Notes: generated by a model from the sequence alone, not told the origin. 64,000 bases of DNA from Pigmentiphaga kullae (GCF_004216695.1 NZ_SGXC01000001.1:372001-436000), one strand, 5' to 3'. Positions 8,569-18,068 are shown, numbered from the stretch's first letter. Program-made: numbers and translations.

Positions 8569-9789
8569 CTAGCCCTGCGGCAGCACGGCCGGGAGTAACA
8601 AGGTTGTCGCGAAGCCCGGCACCGGCGGCATCAGCCAGCGGCGGGCAGGCCCCCGTCCGGTGGCCTGCACCCGGCCCGCCTCGGCCAGTTCGTCCAGGGC
8701 CCGCTGCACGGTGCGCTGGCTGGCGCCCAGCGCCAGCGACAGGGCCGAACTCGACCATGACTCGCCGTCCGCCAGCAAGGCCAGCACCGGCGCATGCGGC
8801 CCTTCGACCGGCCGGGTCAGCACCGCGACATCGCGCGCCCGACGCGGCGCCAGCGCGAAGCCGTGCCGGGTCGCCGCCACGTCCGCCAACCCCGCCAGCG
8901 CCTTGCGCAAGCGGCCCATCTCCACGCGCAGCCGCGCGCGATGCGTCTCGTCCGGATGCCGGGCGCGGAAGGCGCGTTCGATCAATGTTTCGCGCGCCAC
9001 GTCGGCGGGCCAGGCCTCGCCCAGCGCGCGCGCCAGCGCGAACAGCACCGGCCGCCGCGCCAGCGGGACCACCTGCCCCGCCTCGCGCACCGCGTGGCGG
9101 CAGGCGTCGACCACCAGCGCGTCCGAGGCCAGCAGCGCTTCCACCTCGGCCAGCGCGATCAGGCGCGCTTCCCCCCGCCACGCCAGCCGGGCGGCGGGCA
9201 TGTCCAGCACGGCGGAGGCTTGTCGGACCTCGGCTTGCAGCGCGGGGATGCCGGCGCGGCTGGCGGCCTGTTCCGCGCGCGCCAACGCGGCGCGGGCGAC
9301 GGCGGTCCGCAGGCGCCGCATCGCGATGCCCGCCGCCAGCAACTCGTGGATGGCCGCCGCCGCGGCCGTCAGCGGGCCCGCATCGACCCCGGCCAGCAGC
9401 CGTTCGGCCTCGTCCAGCCTGCCGATCAGCAGGCAGCGCCGGATTTCCAGTTGGCGCACGTGCGCGACGTTGGCCAGGTCGCCATGCGCTTCGAGTGTGG
9501 CGCCCGCGGCCGCCAGCGCCTTGTCGGGCCAGGCCAGCTCGCGCGAGGCCAACGCGATCTCGGCCTCGGCCACGATGCAGCGCGCACGGGCCAGGGGCTG
9601 CTTGTGCCCGAAGGCAGCGGCCGCCCGCCGCACCAGCATCCGGGCGCGCGCGAACTCGCCCAGTTGGGCCATCGCGATCCCGCGCAGCGCCAGCGCCGGC
9701 GGATCGTCGCGCAGCGCCACGCGATTCAAGGCCCCGAAGGGATCGCCCGCGGCCAGCGCCTGGGCGGCCTCGGCAATCGATGCATCCAT
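8569..9789 (-). CDS. Helical-repeat protein with C-terminal winged-helix DNA-binding domain
   Basis: The 406-residue protein is alanine- and arginine-rich. Its first 300 residues look all-helical and TPR-like. Around residues 270-310 a segment resembles the DNA-binding domain of response-regulator/SARP proteins (RHPDETHRARLRVEMGRLRKA). The last 80 residues contain a clear HTH (SSSALSLALGASQRTVQRAL followed by DELAEAGRV). A transcriptional regulator is the best reading. It is divergent from the DUF899-DUF2182 pair and followed by the propeller gene, so it may control either or both. The effector is unknown. Confidence 0.65.
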   Translation of the reverse strand: MDASIAEAAQALAAGDPFGALNRVALRDDPPALALRGIAMAQLGEFARARMLVRRAAAAFGHKQPLARARCIVAEAEIALASRELAWPDKALAAAGATLEAHGDLANVAHVRQLEIRRCLLIGRLDEAERLLAGVDAGPLTAAAAAIHELLAAGIAMRRLRTAVARAALARAEQAASRAGIPALQAEVRQASAVLDMPAARLAWRGEARLIALAEVEALLASDALVVDACRHAVREAGQVVPLARRPVLFALARALGEAWPADVARETLIERAFRARHPDETHRARLRVEMGRLRKALAGLADVAATRHGFALAPRRARDVAVLTRPVEGPHAPVLALLADGESWSSSALSLALGASQRTVQRALDELAEAGRVQATGRGPARRWLMPPVPGFATTLLLPAVLPQG

Positions 9790-9910
9790 CCGAATCCCGC
9801 CACATTTGTCACTCCCGCCGTGCGGCGGCCCGATCCTAATCTAGCACACGCCCCCCGCAGATACGTCGCGCCAACCGGGCGCGATCGACGGGAAATCCAA
9901 GGAGAAAACG

Positions 9911-10684
9911 ATGCGACACACGACAGGCACACGGGAAGAATGGCTGGCCGCGCGGCTGGACCTGCTGGAGGCCGAGAAGGCCCTGACGCGCAGGTCGGAC
10001 GAGCTGGCGCAGCGGCGCCGGGCGCTGCCCTGGGTGGCGATCGGCAAGGACTACCGCTTCGACACCGACCAGGGCAGCGCCTCGCTGGCCGATCTCTTCC
10101 AGGGACGCTCGCAACTGCTCGTCTACCACTTCATGTTCGGCCCCGACTACCAGGCCGGATGCCCATCCTGCTCGTCGATCGCCGACAGCTTCGACGGCTT
10201 CGCCGTCCACCTGGCCAACCACGACGTCATGCTGATGGCGGTCTCGCGCGCGCCGCTGGCCAAGCTGCGGGCATACAAGCAGCGCATGGGCTGGCGCTTC
10301 CCCTGGGCCTCGTCCCGGGACGCCGACTTCAACTTCGACTTCAGCGCCTCGCACACCGAAGCCCAGCAGTTCGAGCAGGGAATCGACTACAACTACCGGC
10401 GCGAACCCGCCTGCGGATGCCACCCGGCCCCCGCCGACACCGGCCAGAGCCCCGAGGGCCGCCTGGCCGCGATGTGCAGCACCGACACCAACACCTACCT
10501 GCGCGAACGCCCCGGCATGAGCGCCTTCGCAATCCAGGACGGCACCGTCTACCACACCTATTCCACCTACGCGCGCGGGCTGGACGGGCTCTGGGGCATG
10601 TACCAGTGGCTGGACCGCGCGCCGCTGGGCCGCAACGAGCAGGGCGTGTGGTGGCGCCGCCGCGATGAGTACGCCGGACGCTGA
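9911..10684 (+). CDS. DUF899 family thioredoxin-like protein
   Basis: The 257-residue protein matches DUF899: an N-terminal EEWLAARLDLLEAEKALTRR helix, LLVYHFMFGPDY, then GCPSCSS at about residue 80, and a later VSRAPLAKLRAYKQRMGW segment. The fold is related to thioredoxins/peroxiredoxins, and CPSC stands where a redox CxxC would be, but no activity is established for the family. An AAGGAG Shine-Dalgarno precedes the ATG. Its 3' end overlaps the following DUF2182 gene by 20 bases, so the two are co-translated. Confidence 0.82.
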   Translation: MRHTTGTREEWLAARLDLLEAEKALTRRSDELAQRRRALPWVAIGKDYRFDTDQGSASLADLFQGRSQLLVYHFMFGPDYQAGCPSCSSIADSFDGFAVHLANHDVMLMAVSRAPLAKLRAYKQRMGWRFPWASSRDADFNFDFSASHTEAQQFEQGIDYNYRREPACGCHPAPADTGQSPEGRLAAMCSTDTNTYLRERPGMSAFAIQDGTVYHTYSTYARGLDGLWGMYQWLDRAPLGRNEQGVWWRRRDEYAGR

Positions 10685-11480
10685 ATCGGGAACGGCGCCG
10701 GCGCCCGCATGGCGGCATGCCGGCCCGCGCCTGCTCGGCGGCATGGTGCTGGCGATGGCCGCCGCCGTCCTGGCCTGGAACGCCGCCATGCGGGCCATGG
10801 CCGGCATGGCCGTACTGTGCGGCAACATGGCGGCGATGTCCTGGCTGCCGCCACCGGGCGGGACGTGGGCCGGCGTGCTCGCGGCCTTCCTGGGCATGTG
10901 GACGGCCATGGCGGTGGCGATGATGCTGCCCGTCGTCGCGCCCGCGCTATGGCGCTACCGCCGCCGGCTGCATGACACCGGCTCGCGCCACGCGGACGGA
11001 CTGGCCGCGATGGCCGGCCTGGGCTACTTCTGCACGTGGACGCTGATCGGCCTCCTGGTGTTTCCGCTGGGTGCCGCCCTGGCCGCGCTGCAGGCGCAGG
11101 TCCCCGCGCTGGCGCGCCTGGGCCCCGCCGCGGCGGGCCTGGCCGTCCTGGCGGGCGGCCTGTTCCAGTTCACCGCGTTCAAGGCCCGCTACCTGGCCAG
11201 TTGCCGCCTGGATGACTGCGCCGGCTTGCCCTGCGCGCGTCCCGGCGCGGCATGGCGCCACGGACTGCGGCTGGGCCTGCGCTGCGGCGCATCCTGCGCC
11301 GGCCTGACCGCCAGCCTGCTCGCCGTCGGCATGATGGACTGGCGGGCCATGGCGATCGCCACGGCGGCCACGGCCGGCGAACGCTTCGCTCCCGGCGGAC
11401 TGCGGGTGGCGCGCATCGCCGGCCTGGTCCTGGCCGCCGCTGGCGCGTACATGGTGGCACAGGCGGCGCATCCGGCCTGA
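10665..11480 (+). CDS. DUF2182 predicted metal-binding integral membrane protein
   Basis: The 271-residue protein has about six hydrophobic segments. Its MAAMSWLPPPGGTW and FLGMWTAMAVAMMLPVVAP motifs are characteristic of DUF2182, as is the pattern of methionines and a later CGASCAG (about residue 207) with MMDWRAM. Family members are annotated as predicted metal-binding, without proven function. The start overlaps the end of the DUF899 gene. The pairing of a thioredoxin-like protein with a Met/Cys-rich membrane protein suggests metal handling, but this is inference. Confidence 0.78.
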   Translation: MSTPDAESGTAPAPAWRHAGPRLLGGMVLAMAAAVLAWNAAMRAMAGMAVLCGNMAAMSWLPPPGGTWAGVLAAFLGMWTAMAVAMMLPVVAPALWRYRRRLHDTGSRHADGLAAMAGLGYFCTWTLIGLLVFPLGAALAALQAQVPALARLGPAAAGLAVLAGGLFQFTAFKARYLASCRLDDCAGLPCARPGAAWRHGLRLGLRCGASCAGLTASLLAVGMMDWRAMAIATAATAGERFAPGGLRVARIAGLVLAAAGAYMVAQAAHPA

Positions 11481-11487
11481 AGCCCCA

Positions 11488-11515
11488 AGAAAAACGGCGC
11501 CCCGAAGGGCGCCGT
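11488..11515 (-). terminator. Rho-independent terminator of the Bug gene
   Basis: The stem ACGGCGCCC (11494-11502) and GGGCGCCGT (11507-11515) has a CGAA loop. Read on the minus strand it is followed by TTTTTCTT, a standard intrinsic terminator placed 25 bases after the Bug stop codon. Confidence 0.85.
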
Positions 11516-11539
11516 GCCTGCGGGCAGGAATACCCCGCC

Positions 11540-12541
11540 TCAATCCAGCGTCAGGTTCAGGCGCTTGATCACCGCGCCCAGCGTCTGCTGTTCCTTCTTG
11601 ATCAGCGCGGTCAGCTCGGCCGGGGTGGACGGCGCGGCGGTGAAGTACTGGGCGGTCAGCTGCTTCTGCACTTCCTCGCTCTTGATGATCTGCACCAGTT
11701 CCTTGTTCAGCCGGTCGACGATAGGCTGCGGCGTGCCGGCGGGCACCAGGATGGCCTGCCAGGAGATCACCTCGAAATCGGGCACGCCCTGCTCCGCCAT
11801 GGTCGGCAGGTCGGGCAGCGCCGGGCTGCGCTTGGTGCTGGTCACCGCCAGGGCCTTGAGCTTGCCGTCGCGCACCTGCGGCATGGCGATGGCGGGCACC
11901 ATGAAGCCGGCCTGCACCTGGCCGCCCAGCATGGCGGTCACGACCTGCGGAAAGCCGGCGTACGGCACGTGCAGGATGTCCAGGTTTTCCTTGCCCTTGA
12001 GCAGTTCCATCGCCAGATGGGCGGAGCTGCCGGCGCCGACGGTGCCGAAATTGAGCTTGCCGGGCTCTTTCTTCACCAGCGAGGTGAAGGCGCCGACCGA
12101 GTCGACGTTCAGCGAGGGCGGCACGACCAGCACGTTGGGGCTGGTGGCGACCAGCGTGACGGGCGCCAGGTCCTTCAGCGGATCGTAGTTGAGCTTGGTG
12201 TAGAGCGCGGGAGCGGTGGCCAGCGGTCCGTTGATGGTGAACAGCATGGTGTAGCCGTCAGGCGTGGCGTGGGCCACCGTGCCGGTACCGATGTTGCCGC
12301 CGGCGCCGGGCTTGTTGTCGATCACGATCGCCTGGCCGAGCTGCTTGGCCAGCGGCTGAGAGATCACGCGCGCGATGATGTCGGGCGACGAGCCGGCCGG
12401 GAACGGCACGACCAGCTTGATGGGACGGCTGGGCCAGTCGTGCTGGGCGAAGGCCGGGGCGGCGGCCATCAGGCCGGCGGCCGCGGCCGCGCCGAGCAGG
12501 CGGCGGCGCAGGGCCGACGCGGAAGAGGCGGAAGAATGCAT
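11540..12541 (-). CDS. Bug family tripartite tricarboxylate transporter substrate-binding protein
   Basis: The ATG at 12541 yields a 333-residue preprotein. Its signal sequence is long and has a twin-arginine-like RRRLLGAAAAAGLMAAAPAFA stretch, and the mature start HDWPSRPIKLVVPFPAG is typical of Bug receptors. Bug proteins bind carboxylic solutes in the periplasm. It lies downstream of the secB-gpsA-LOG cluster, 44 bases after the LOG gene, with its own terminator. There is no transporter pair beside it, and the ligand cannot be predicted. Confidence 0.9.
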   Translation of the reverse strand: MHSSASSASALRRRLLGAAAAAGLMAAAPAFAQHDWPSRPIKLVVPFPAGSSPDIIARVISQPLAKQLGQAIVIDNKPGAGGNIGTGTVAHATPDGYTMLFTINGPLATAPALYTKLNYDPLKDLAPVTLVATSPNVLVVPPSLNVDSVGAFTSLVKKEPGKLNFGTVGAGSSAHLAMELLKGKENLDILHVPYAGFPQVVTAMLGGQVQAGFMVPAIAMPQVRDGKLKALAVTSTKRSPALPDLPTMAEQGVPDFEVISWQAILVPAGTPQPIVDRLNKELVQIIKSEEVQKQLTAQYFTAAPSTPAELTALIKKEQQTLGAVIKRLNLTLD

Positions 12542-12585
12542 GGATATCTCCGTTATTTGGTGTTGGACTGGCGGGCGGGAGTGCT

Positions 12586-13170
12586 TCAGACCGCGTCGCT
12601 GTTCTTGACCCATCGGTCCACATGTACCGGCTGCGCGCTGGCCAGGCGGTCCAGCAGGCGGTCGATATCGGTGTCGACGATCAGCGCCTCGAGATGCACC
12701 GCGCGCACGAAACCCTGTTCATGGGCATGGCGCGCGAAGGCAAGCAAGGCATCGTAATAGCCGTTGGCGTTGAGCAACCCCACCGGCTTGGAGTGGTAGC
12801 CGATCTGTTGCCAGGTCAGCACCTCGAAAAGCTCGTCCAGCGTGCCGAAGCCGCCGGGCAGCGCGACGAAGGCGTCCGAGAGTTCGACCATGCGGGCCTT
12901 GCGGGCGTGCATGGTGGGCACGACGTACATGTCGGTCAGGCCCTTGTGCCCGACTTCCTTTTCCCACAGCCGCTCGGGAATGATGCCGGTCACCTGTCCG
13001 CCCGCCTCGAGCGCGGCATTGGCCACGTGCCCCATCAACCCGACACTGCCGCCGCCATACACCAGCCGCATTCCCCGCCCCGCCACCGCGCGCCCGAAGT
13101 CGCGCGCCACCTCGGCAAAGAAAGGATCGTTCCCGGCACTGGCACCGCAATACACACAAACCGCATCCAT
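12586..13170 (-). CDS. LOG family protein (nucleoside 5'-monophosphate phosphoribohydrolase)
   Basis: The 194-residue protein carries both LOG signatures: the N-terminal VCVYCGAS and VYGGGSVGLMG, and the catalytic PGGFGTLDELFE at about residue 108. LOG proteins hydrolyse the N-glycosidic bond of nucleoside monophosphates; in plants they activate cytokinins, and bacterial members often have general AMP/GMP phosphoribohydrolase activity. The ATG directly abuts the stop codon of gpsA (TAG then ATG), so expression is coupled to the secB-gpsA operon. Confidence 0.88.
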   Translation of the reverse strand: MDAVCVYCGASAGNDPFFAEVARDFGRAVAGRGMRLVYGGGSVGLMGHVANAALEAGGQVTGIIPERLWEKEVGHKGLTDMYVVPTMHARKARMVELSDAFVALPGGFGTLDELFEVLTWQQIGYHSKPVGLLNANGYYDALLAFARHAHEQGFVRAVHLEALIVDTDIDRLLDRLASAQPVHVDRWVKNSDAV

Positions 13171-14217
13171 CTAGTTTCCTTCTACTTTCGGATCACGAGC
13201 CAGCAGGCGCGACACCGCCTGCGCCGGGGGCACGCGGTCGAACAATACCGCGCAGACGGCCTCGGTGATCGGCATCTCGATCCCGCAGCGGCGGGCCAGG
13301 TCGCGCACGGCCGGCGCGCAGCGCACGCCCTCGGCCACCTGGGTCATGTCGCCCAGGATCTCGTCCAGCGACCGGCCGCGGCCGATCTCCAGGCCGACGT
13401 GGCGGTTGCGGGACAGGTCCCCGGTGGCGGTCAGGATCAGGTCGCCCAGCCCGGTCAGGCCGGAGAAGGTATCGGCCTGCGCTCCCAGGGCCACGCCCAG
13501 GCGCGTCATCTCGGCCAGGCCGCGGGTGATCAGGGCGGCGCGGGCATTGGCGCCCATGCCCAGGCCGTCGCCGATGCCGCAGGCGATGGCCATGATGTTC
13601 TTGACGGCGCCGCCGACCTCGACGCCGACGATGTCCTCGCTGCCGTAGACACGGATCGCGCCGCCGTGCAGCGCTTCGGTGACGCGGCCGCGCAGTTCCG
13701 CGCTGGCGCTGGCGATGGTCAGCGCCACCGGCAGGCCCCGGGCCACCTCGCGGGCAAAGGACGGCCCGGACAACACCCCGGTGGAGATGCCCGCCGTGCC
13801 GGCGAACGCCGCCTCGGCGATGGCGTGCGGCAGGCGCCCGGTGTCCGCGTCCAGGCCCTTGCAGGTCCAGGCCACGGCCAGATCGCCCATGCCGTGGCGG
13901 ACCACGCCCGCCGCCACCTCGCGGCAGGCCTGCTCCATGCCGGCCACCGGCACGCCCAGGATCAGCAGCGGACGCTCGGCGCCGCTCAGGTGCCCGAACA
14001 GGTCATCGAGGTCGCTGGTGCAGCGCAGATCCTGCGGCAGCGCGACCCCGGGCAGGTAGTCGGCGTTCTCGCGGGTATCGGCGATACGGCGCGCCAGTTC
14101 GGGCCGGCGCGCCCACAGCATGGTGGCATGGCCGCGGGCGCAGGCGGCGGCCAGGGCCGTGCCCCAGCTGCCGGCCCCCAGGACGGCGACGCGCAGGCCC
14201 GGCGCCATGTCCGCCAT
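13171..14217 (-). CDS. gpsA: Glycerol-3-phosphate dehydrogenase [NAD(P)+]
   Basis: The 348-residue protein has the N-terminal dinucleotide motif [12 protein letters not shown], the [17 protein letters not shown] motif and the catalytic [20 protein letters not shown] region. It reduces dihydroxyacetone phosphate to sn-glycerol 3-phosphate for phospholipid synthesis. The frame is open upstream through secB, but the conserved N terminus fixes the start at 14217, or nine bases later at a second ATG. It sits 14 bases after secB, the classic secB-gpsA arrangement. Confidence 0.95.
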   Translation of the reverse strand: MADMAPGLRVAVLGAGSWGTALAAACARGHATMLWARRPELARRIADTRENADYLPGVALPQDLRCTSDLDDLFGHLSGAERPLLILGVPVAGMEQACREVAAGVVRHGMGDLAVAWTCKGLDADTGRLPHAIAEAAFAGTAGISTGVLSGPSFAREVARGLPVALTIASASAELRGRVTEALHGGAIRVYGSEDIVGVEVGGAVKNIMAIACGIGDGLGMGANARAALITRGLAEMTRLGVALGAQADTFSGLTGLGDLILTATGDLSRNRHVGLEIGRGRSLDEILGDMTQVAEGVRCAPAVRDLARRCGIEMPITEAVCAVLFDRVPPAQAVSRLLARDPKVEGN

Positions 14218-14231
14218 GGTGCTGGCGCCGC

Positions 14232-14738
14232 TCAGTGCTTGGTGCCCGGCGGCAGGATCAGGCCGGCGTCGTTGCCGGCCTGGGCCACTTGCTGCTCGGC
14301 GGCCGCCTGGGCCACGCGCTGCTCGTAGATGGCCTGGAAGTTGACCTCGGCCAGGTGCAGCGGCGCCATCGACGCGCGGGTGATGGCGTCGGCGATGTTG
14401 CTGCGCAGGTAGGGGTAGATGATGCCGGGGCAGGCGATGCCCAGGATGGGGTCGAGCTGTTCCAGCGGAATGTTGGCCAGTTCGAAGATGCCGGCCTGCT
14501 TGCCTTCGACCAGGTACAGGACCTTGTCGCCGACCTTGGTGGTCACGGTGGCGGTCACCACCACTTCGAAGACGGTCTCGGCCAGGGCCTGGGCGCCGAC
14601 GTCGATGGCGACCTCGACACCGGGCTGCTCGGTTTCCAGGAAGATCTGGGGCGCGTTGGGCAACTCCAGCGACAGGTCTTTCAGGTAGACGCGCTGGATG
14701 TTGAACACGGGGGCTTGCTGCTCTTGATTGTCGGACAT
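14232..14738 (-). CDS. secB: Protein-export chaperone SecB
   Basis: The 168-residue protein contains the SecB core: [19 protein letters not shown] near residue 13, then EVVVTATVT and the [17 protein letters not shown] segment. SecB is a cytosolic homotetramer that keeps presecretory proteins unfolded and hands them to SecA. The long charged linker and the C-terminal tail rich in Ala/Gln are within family variation. It lies between grxC and gpsA in an operon conserved across proteobacteria. The start was placed at the ATG before SDNQEQQAP rather than at a longer upstream frame. Confidence 0.95.
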   Translation of the reverse strand: MSDNQEQQAPVFNIQRVYLKDLSLELPNAPQIFLETEQPGVEVAIDVGAQALAETVFEVVVTATVTTKVGDKVLYLVEGKQAGIFELANIPLEQLDPILGIACPGIIYPYLRSNIADAITRASMAPLHLAEVNFQAIYEQRVAQAAAEQQVAQAGNDAGLILPPGTKH

Positions 14739-14853
14739 GGGAGAAAGTCTGGAAACGGAAAGCCTGCTGGCTGGACCCGGCCCCCGGTAAGCGCGGAGCC
14801 GAAACGTATGCACCAAAAGAACATGCCGGGGACACGCCCCGGCCACAACGAAA

Positions 14854-15129
14854 TCAATGGCCCTGGGTAGCCTGGCCGGCAAGCAGGGGTTGCAGCCCGC
14901 CGGCGCGGTCGAGCGCGGCGAGTTCGTCGAACCCGCCCACATGCGTGTCGCCGATGTAGATCTGCGGCACGGTGCGCCGGCCGGTGCGCTCGATCATCTC
15001 GGCCCGGCGCTCGGGCTCGGCGTCGATGCGCACCTTCTCGATCTCCTGCACGCCGCGCTGCTTGAGCAGCATCTCGGCGCGCATGCAAAAGGGGCAATAC
15101 CCCGTCGAATACATCAGGACTTTCTGCAT
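14854..15129 (-). CDS. grxC: Glutaredoxin 3
   Basis: The 91-residue protein is a dithiol glutaredoxin with active site Cys12-Pro-Phe-Cys15, preceded by the usual YSTGY, and the [18 protein letters not shown] glutathione-binding region. A CPFC rather than CPYC site is common in betaproteobacterial GrxC. It reduces disulfides and glutathione mixed disulfides in the cytosol. It starts four bases after the rhodanese-like gene ends and precedes secB by about 115 bases. Confidence 0.94.
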   Translation of the reverse strand: MQKVLMYSTGYCPFCMRAEMLLKQRGVQEIEKVRIDAEPERRAEMIERTGRRTVPQIYIGDTHVGGFDELAALDRAGGLQPLLAGQATQGH

Positions 15130-15133
15130 GGCG

Positions 15134-15538
15134 CTATCCCTTCGCAATGGGCATGCCCGCCTGCACCCAGCCGGACAGGCCGCCCGACAGGCTGCTGACT
15201 TCGGCGAAACCCTGGGCCTTGAACTGGGCCACCGCCTTGGCTGCGTCGCGGCCGTTGCTGCCCACCAGGATGAGCGGCTTGTTCTTGGGCAGGCCCGACG
15301 CCTTCTGCGCCAGGTCGGCCAGCGGCACACTGCGCGACTGGGCGATGTGGCCGGCTGAGAAATCGGCCGCCGGACGCACGTCGACGAACACCGCCTGGCG
15401 CTGGTTGACCGCGGCCGTGGCCTCGGCCGCGCTCATGGCCCCGCCGGCCTGGCCGCCCCGCAGCGATTGCCACAGCAGCATGCCGCCCGAGACGAGGGCC
15501 AATGCGATCAGGAGAATGTTGTCGAGGATGAATTTCAC
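15134..15538 (-). CDS. YibN-type rhodanese-like domain protein, membrane anchored
   Basis: The 134-residue protein begins with one transmembrane helix (about residues 5-22) and continues into a rhodanese fold (VFVDVRPAADFSAGHIAQSRSVPL). At the place of the rhodanese active-site loop the sequence is LVGSNGRDA, with no cysteine, so sulfurtransferase activity of the classical kind is unlikely. As far as I recall, the E. coli counterpart YibN, also upstream of grxC-secB, likewise lacks that cysteine. It is the first gene of the leftward rhodanese-grxC-secB-gpsA-LOG operon. A role in envelope or export biology is suggested only by context. Confidence 0.85.
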   Translation of the reverse strand: MKFILDNILLIALALVSGGMLLWQSLRGGQAGGAMSAAEATAAVNQRQAVFVDVRPAADFSAGHIAQSRSVPLADLAQKASGLPKNKPLILVGSNGRDAAKAVAQFKAQGFAEVSSLSGGLSGWVQAGMPIAKG

Positions 15539-15828
15539 GGCGGACCCTGGAAACCTGGTGAGGGGAACACACGTCCCGCCGGCCGGAAAGCCTGACGTTA
15601 CGCGCGCTTACGAATTCGCAAAACGGCGGGAAAACCACATGATCCGCCGGATTTTTGCCGTTGCGGCGGCCCGATTCCGGTCCCACGGCAAAGACAATGC
15701 CGCAGGATTATAAAATGTCGGGATAGGCAGCCGCTTTTTCAACGGGCTGCCGTCCGTCCCCGCCGTTTTCGGGCGGGCAGCCGAATTGTATTCAACCTTT
15801 ACGCGCAGCGCCCCTGCGCTCCTGGGAC
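15539..15828 (+). promoter_or_regulatory. Divergent gap and gpmA leader with alternative hairpins
   Basis: This 290-base gap holds no gene. A TATAAA -10 element lies at 15709-15714 facing gpmA, without a good -35. The leader then contains GGCAGCC (15726-15732), GGCTGCC (15745-15751) and a second GGCAGCC (15776-15782). The middle arm can pair with either flank, giving mutually exclusive stems. CCCGCC (15759-15764) and GGCGGG (15772-15777) form another hairpin that overlaps the last arm. Confidence 0.45.
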
Positions 15829-16581
15829 ATGGTCAAACTCGTACTGATGCGTCACGGCGAAAGCCAATGGAACCTTGAAAACCGCTTCACCGGCTGGACC
15901 GACGTCGATCTGACGGACAAGGGCCGGGAAGAGGCCCGCAAGGCGGGCGAACTGCTCAAGCAGGAAGGCTACGACTTCGACCTGGCCTACACCTCGGTCC
16001 TGCGCCGTGCCATCCGCACCCTGTGGATCGCCCTGGACGCCATGGACCACATGTACCTGCCGATCGAGCACAGCTGGCGCCTGAACGAGCGCCACTACGG
16101 CGCCCTGCAGGGCCTGAACAAGGCCGAGACCGCCGCCCGGTACGGCGAGGAACAGGTGCTGGTCTGGCGCCGCGCCTACGCCATCGCCCCGAACCCCTTG
16201 GCGGCCGACGACGAGCGCCATCCGCGCTTCGACCCCCGCTACGCCGCGCTGCCCGCCAGCGAGCTGCCGGCCACCGAGTGCCTGCAGGACACCGTGGCCC
16301 GGGTCGTGCCCTACTGGAACGAGACCATCGCCCCGTCGCTGAGGGCCGGCAAGCGGGTGCTGATCGCCGCCCACGGCAACAGCCTGCGCGCGCTGATCAA
16401 GCACCTGGACGGCATCTCCGACGACGACATCGTGGGCCTGAACATCCCCACCGCCCAGCCGCTGGTCTACGAACTGGACGACGATCTCAAGCCCATCCGC
16501 CACTACTACCTGGGCAACGCGGACGAAATCGCCGCCGCCATGGCCGCCGTGGCCGCGCAAGGAAAGGCCAAGGCCAAGTGA
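15829..16581 (+). CDS. gpmA: 2,3-bisphosphoglycerate-dependent phosphoglycerate mutase
   Basis: The 250-residue protein is a standard GpmA. The phosphorylated His9 lies in LMRHGES, followed by [13 protein letters not shown], the [15 protein letters not shown] segment and His182 in [14 protein letters not shown]. It interconverts 3- and 2-phosphoglycerate in glycolysis and gluconeogenesis. Its TGA stop overlaps the GTG start of the next gene (GTGA). It heads a rightward group gpmA-envC-ctpA-moeB-VOC. Confidence 0.96.
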   Translation: MVKLVLMRHGESQWNLENRFTGWTDVDLTDKGREEARKAGELLKQEGYDFDLAYTSVLRRAIRTLWIALDAMDHMYLPIEHSWRLNERHYGALQGLNKAETAARYGEEQVLVWRRAYAIAPNPLAADDERHPRFDPRYAALPASELPATECLQDTVARVVPYWNETIAPSLRAGKRVLIAAHGNSLRALIKHLDGISDDDIVGLNIPTAQPLVYELDDDLKPIRHYYLGNADEIAAAMAAVAAQGKAKAK

Positions 16582-17936
16582 AGCGGCTCGCGGCGATACT
16601 GCTGATCGCACTGCCCGCTGCGGCGGGCTGGCCGCTTGCCGCGGCCGCCGCCGACGCGGGCAAGGCGCCCTCCGACCCGGCCGCCGTGGCGCGCGAGCGC
16701 GAAGCCCTGCGCAAGCGGCTGGAGGCGCTCAAGAAGGACATCGCCGAGGGCGAGGAAGAACACGCCGATGCGGCCGACGCCCTGAAGGAGTCGGAACAGA
16801 CCATCTCCAAGGTCAACCGCCGGCTGGTCGAGCTGGGCAACGCCCAGCGCCGCGCCAACGCCGAACTCGAGCGCCAGAAGCAGGCCATCGCCGAGAAGGA
16901 AAAGAACCTGGCCCAGCGCCAGGCCCACCTGGCCGACCTGCTGCGCCGCCAGTATGCGGTGGGCGGGCTCACGCCCTGGGGCGCGCTGCTGTCGGGCGAC
17001 GACCCGCAGCGTCTGAACCGCAACCTGGCCTACCTGGGCTATATCGCCCAGGCCCGGGCCAACACCGTGACCGAGCTGCAGGGCGAACTGGAGGAGCTGG
17101 CCCGGCTGCGTGCCCAGGCCGACACCAAGCGCGACGAGCTCGAACAACTGGCGTCCGAGGAAAACAACCAGCGCCAGGAACTGCTCAAGCAGTCCGACCA
17201 GCGCCGCAAGGTGCTGGCCGACATCTCGTCCAAGCTGAGCAGCCAGCGCCGCCAGGCGGCCAGCCTGGCGCGCGACGAACAGCGCCTGTCGCGCGTGATC
17301 GAGGACCTGACCCGCATGCTGGCCAGGCGCGCCGAGGAAGCCCGCCGCAAGGCCGAGCAGGCGCGCAAGGCGGAACTCGCCCGCCGGGCCGAGGAAGCGG
17401 CCAGGCGGGCCGCCGCGCAGCGCGCGGCCGAACAGGCCGCCCGCGAAGCGGGCAAGCCGCCCCCGCCTCCGCCCCCCGAGCCGCCGCCGGAGCGCGCGGT
17501 GGCACGCAACGACTCCCTGCCCGACGCCTCGCTGGCCGGCCAGTTCGAGAAACTGCGCGGCCGCCTGCGCCTGCCCGTGCGGGGCGACATCGTCGGCCGC
17601 TTCGGCGCCGCCCGCGGCGAGGGCGGCACCTGGAAGGGCGTCTTCATCCGCGCCAGCGAAGGCACCGAAGTGCGGGCCGTGGCCGCCGGCAAGGTGGTCT
17701 TCGCGGACTGGCTGCGGGGCTTCGGCAACCTCCTGATCATCGACCACGGCAGCCAGTACCTGTCGATTTACGGCAACAACCAGTCGGTGCTTCGCCACGT
17801 CGGCGACGACGTCAAGGGCGGCGACATCGTGGCCAACGTGGGCGCCACCGGAGGGCAGGCGGAATCGGGCCTATACTTTGAACTGCGGCACAAAGGCGCG
17901 CCGTTCGACCCGCTGCGGTGGGCCTCGTTGCGCTGA
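16578..17936 (+). CDS. envC: EnvC-like murein hydrolase activator (degenerate M23/LytM protein)
   Basis: Starting at the GTG that overlaps the gpmA stop, the 452-residue protein has a signal peptide, two long coiled-coil stretches (about residues 35-110 and 165-300, the second rich in Ala/Arg/Glu), a Pro-rich linker ([11 protein letters not shown] near residue 297) and a C-terminal LytM domain. The zinc ligands of active M23 peptidases are missing: [10 protein letters not shown] replaces HxGxD and LYFELRHKG replaces HxH. This is the pattern of EnvC, which activates amidases AmiA/B at the division septum instead of cutting peptidoglycan itself. An earlier frame extension overlapping gpmA was rejected. 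Confidence 0.85.
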   Translation: MKRLAAILLIALPAAAGWPLAAAAADAGKAPSDPAAVAREREALRKRLEALKKDIAEGEEEHADAADALKESEQTISKVNRRLVELGNAQRRANAELERQKQAIAEKEKNLAQRQAHLADLLRRQYAVGGLTPWGALLSGDDPQRLNRNLAYLGYIAQARANTVTELQGELEELARLRAQADTKRDELEQLASEENNQRQELLKQSDQRRKVLADISSKLSSQRRQAASLARDEQRLSRVIEDLTRMLARRAEEARRKAEQARKAELARRAEEAARRAAAQRAAEQAAREAGKPPPPPPPEPPPERAVARNDSLPDASLAGQFEKLRGRLRLPVRGDIVGRFGAARGEGGTWKGVFIRASEGTEVRAVAAGKVVFADWLRGFGNLLIIDHGSQYLSIYGNNQSVLRHVGDDVKGGDIVANVGATGGQAESGLYFELRHKGAPFDPLRWASLR

Positions 17937-18068
17937 CCCCCCTACCCGGATATCCTGATCGCACGCGCGTTTGCGCGCCTTCCCCAGCACATTCAACCTA
18001 TCGACGAGAACCCGCGAGGCCCTGGGATGTCAAAGCTTGACGTCCCGAACCGGGGCCCGGAGGAATAC

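Noticed and set aside
7880-9805. A 641-residue frame joining the propeller protein to upstream sequence
   Set aside because: The first 400 residues are the shadow of the HTH regulator gene in another frame; the propeller begins at the ATG at 8518.
8496-9839. A 447-residue frame on the plus strand opposite the HTH regulator
   Set aside because: It is dominated by Pro, Ala and Arg with no known fold; the minus strand has a regulator with a clear HTH.
13171-14835. A 554-residue fusion-like frame of gpsA with upstream sequence
   Set aside because: The upstream part is out of frame with secB and has no homology pattern; the gpsA N-terminal Rossmann motif fixes the start at 14217.
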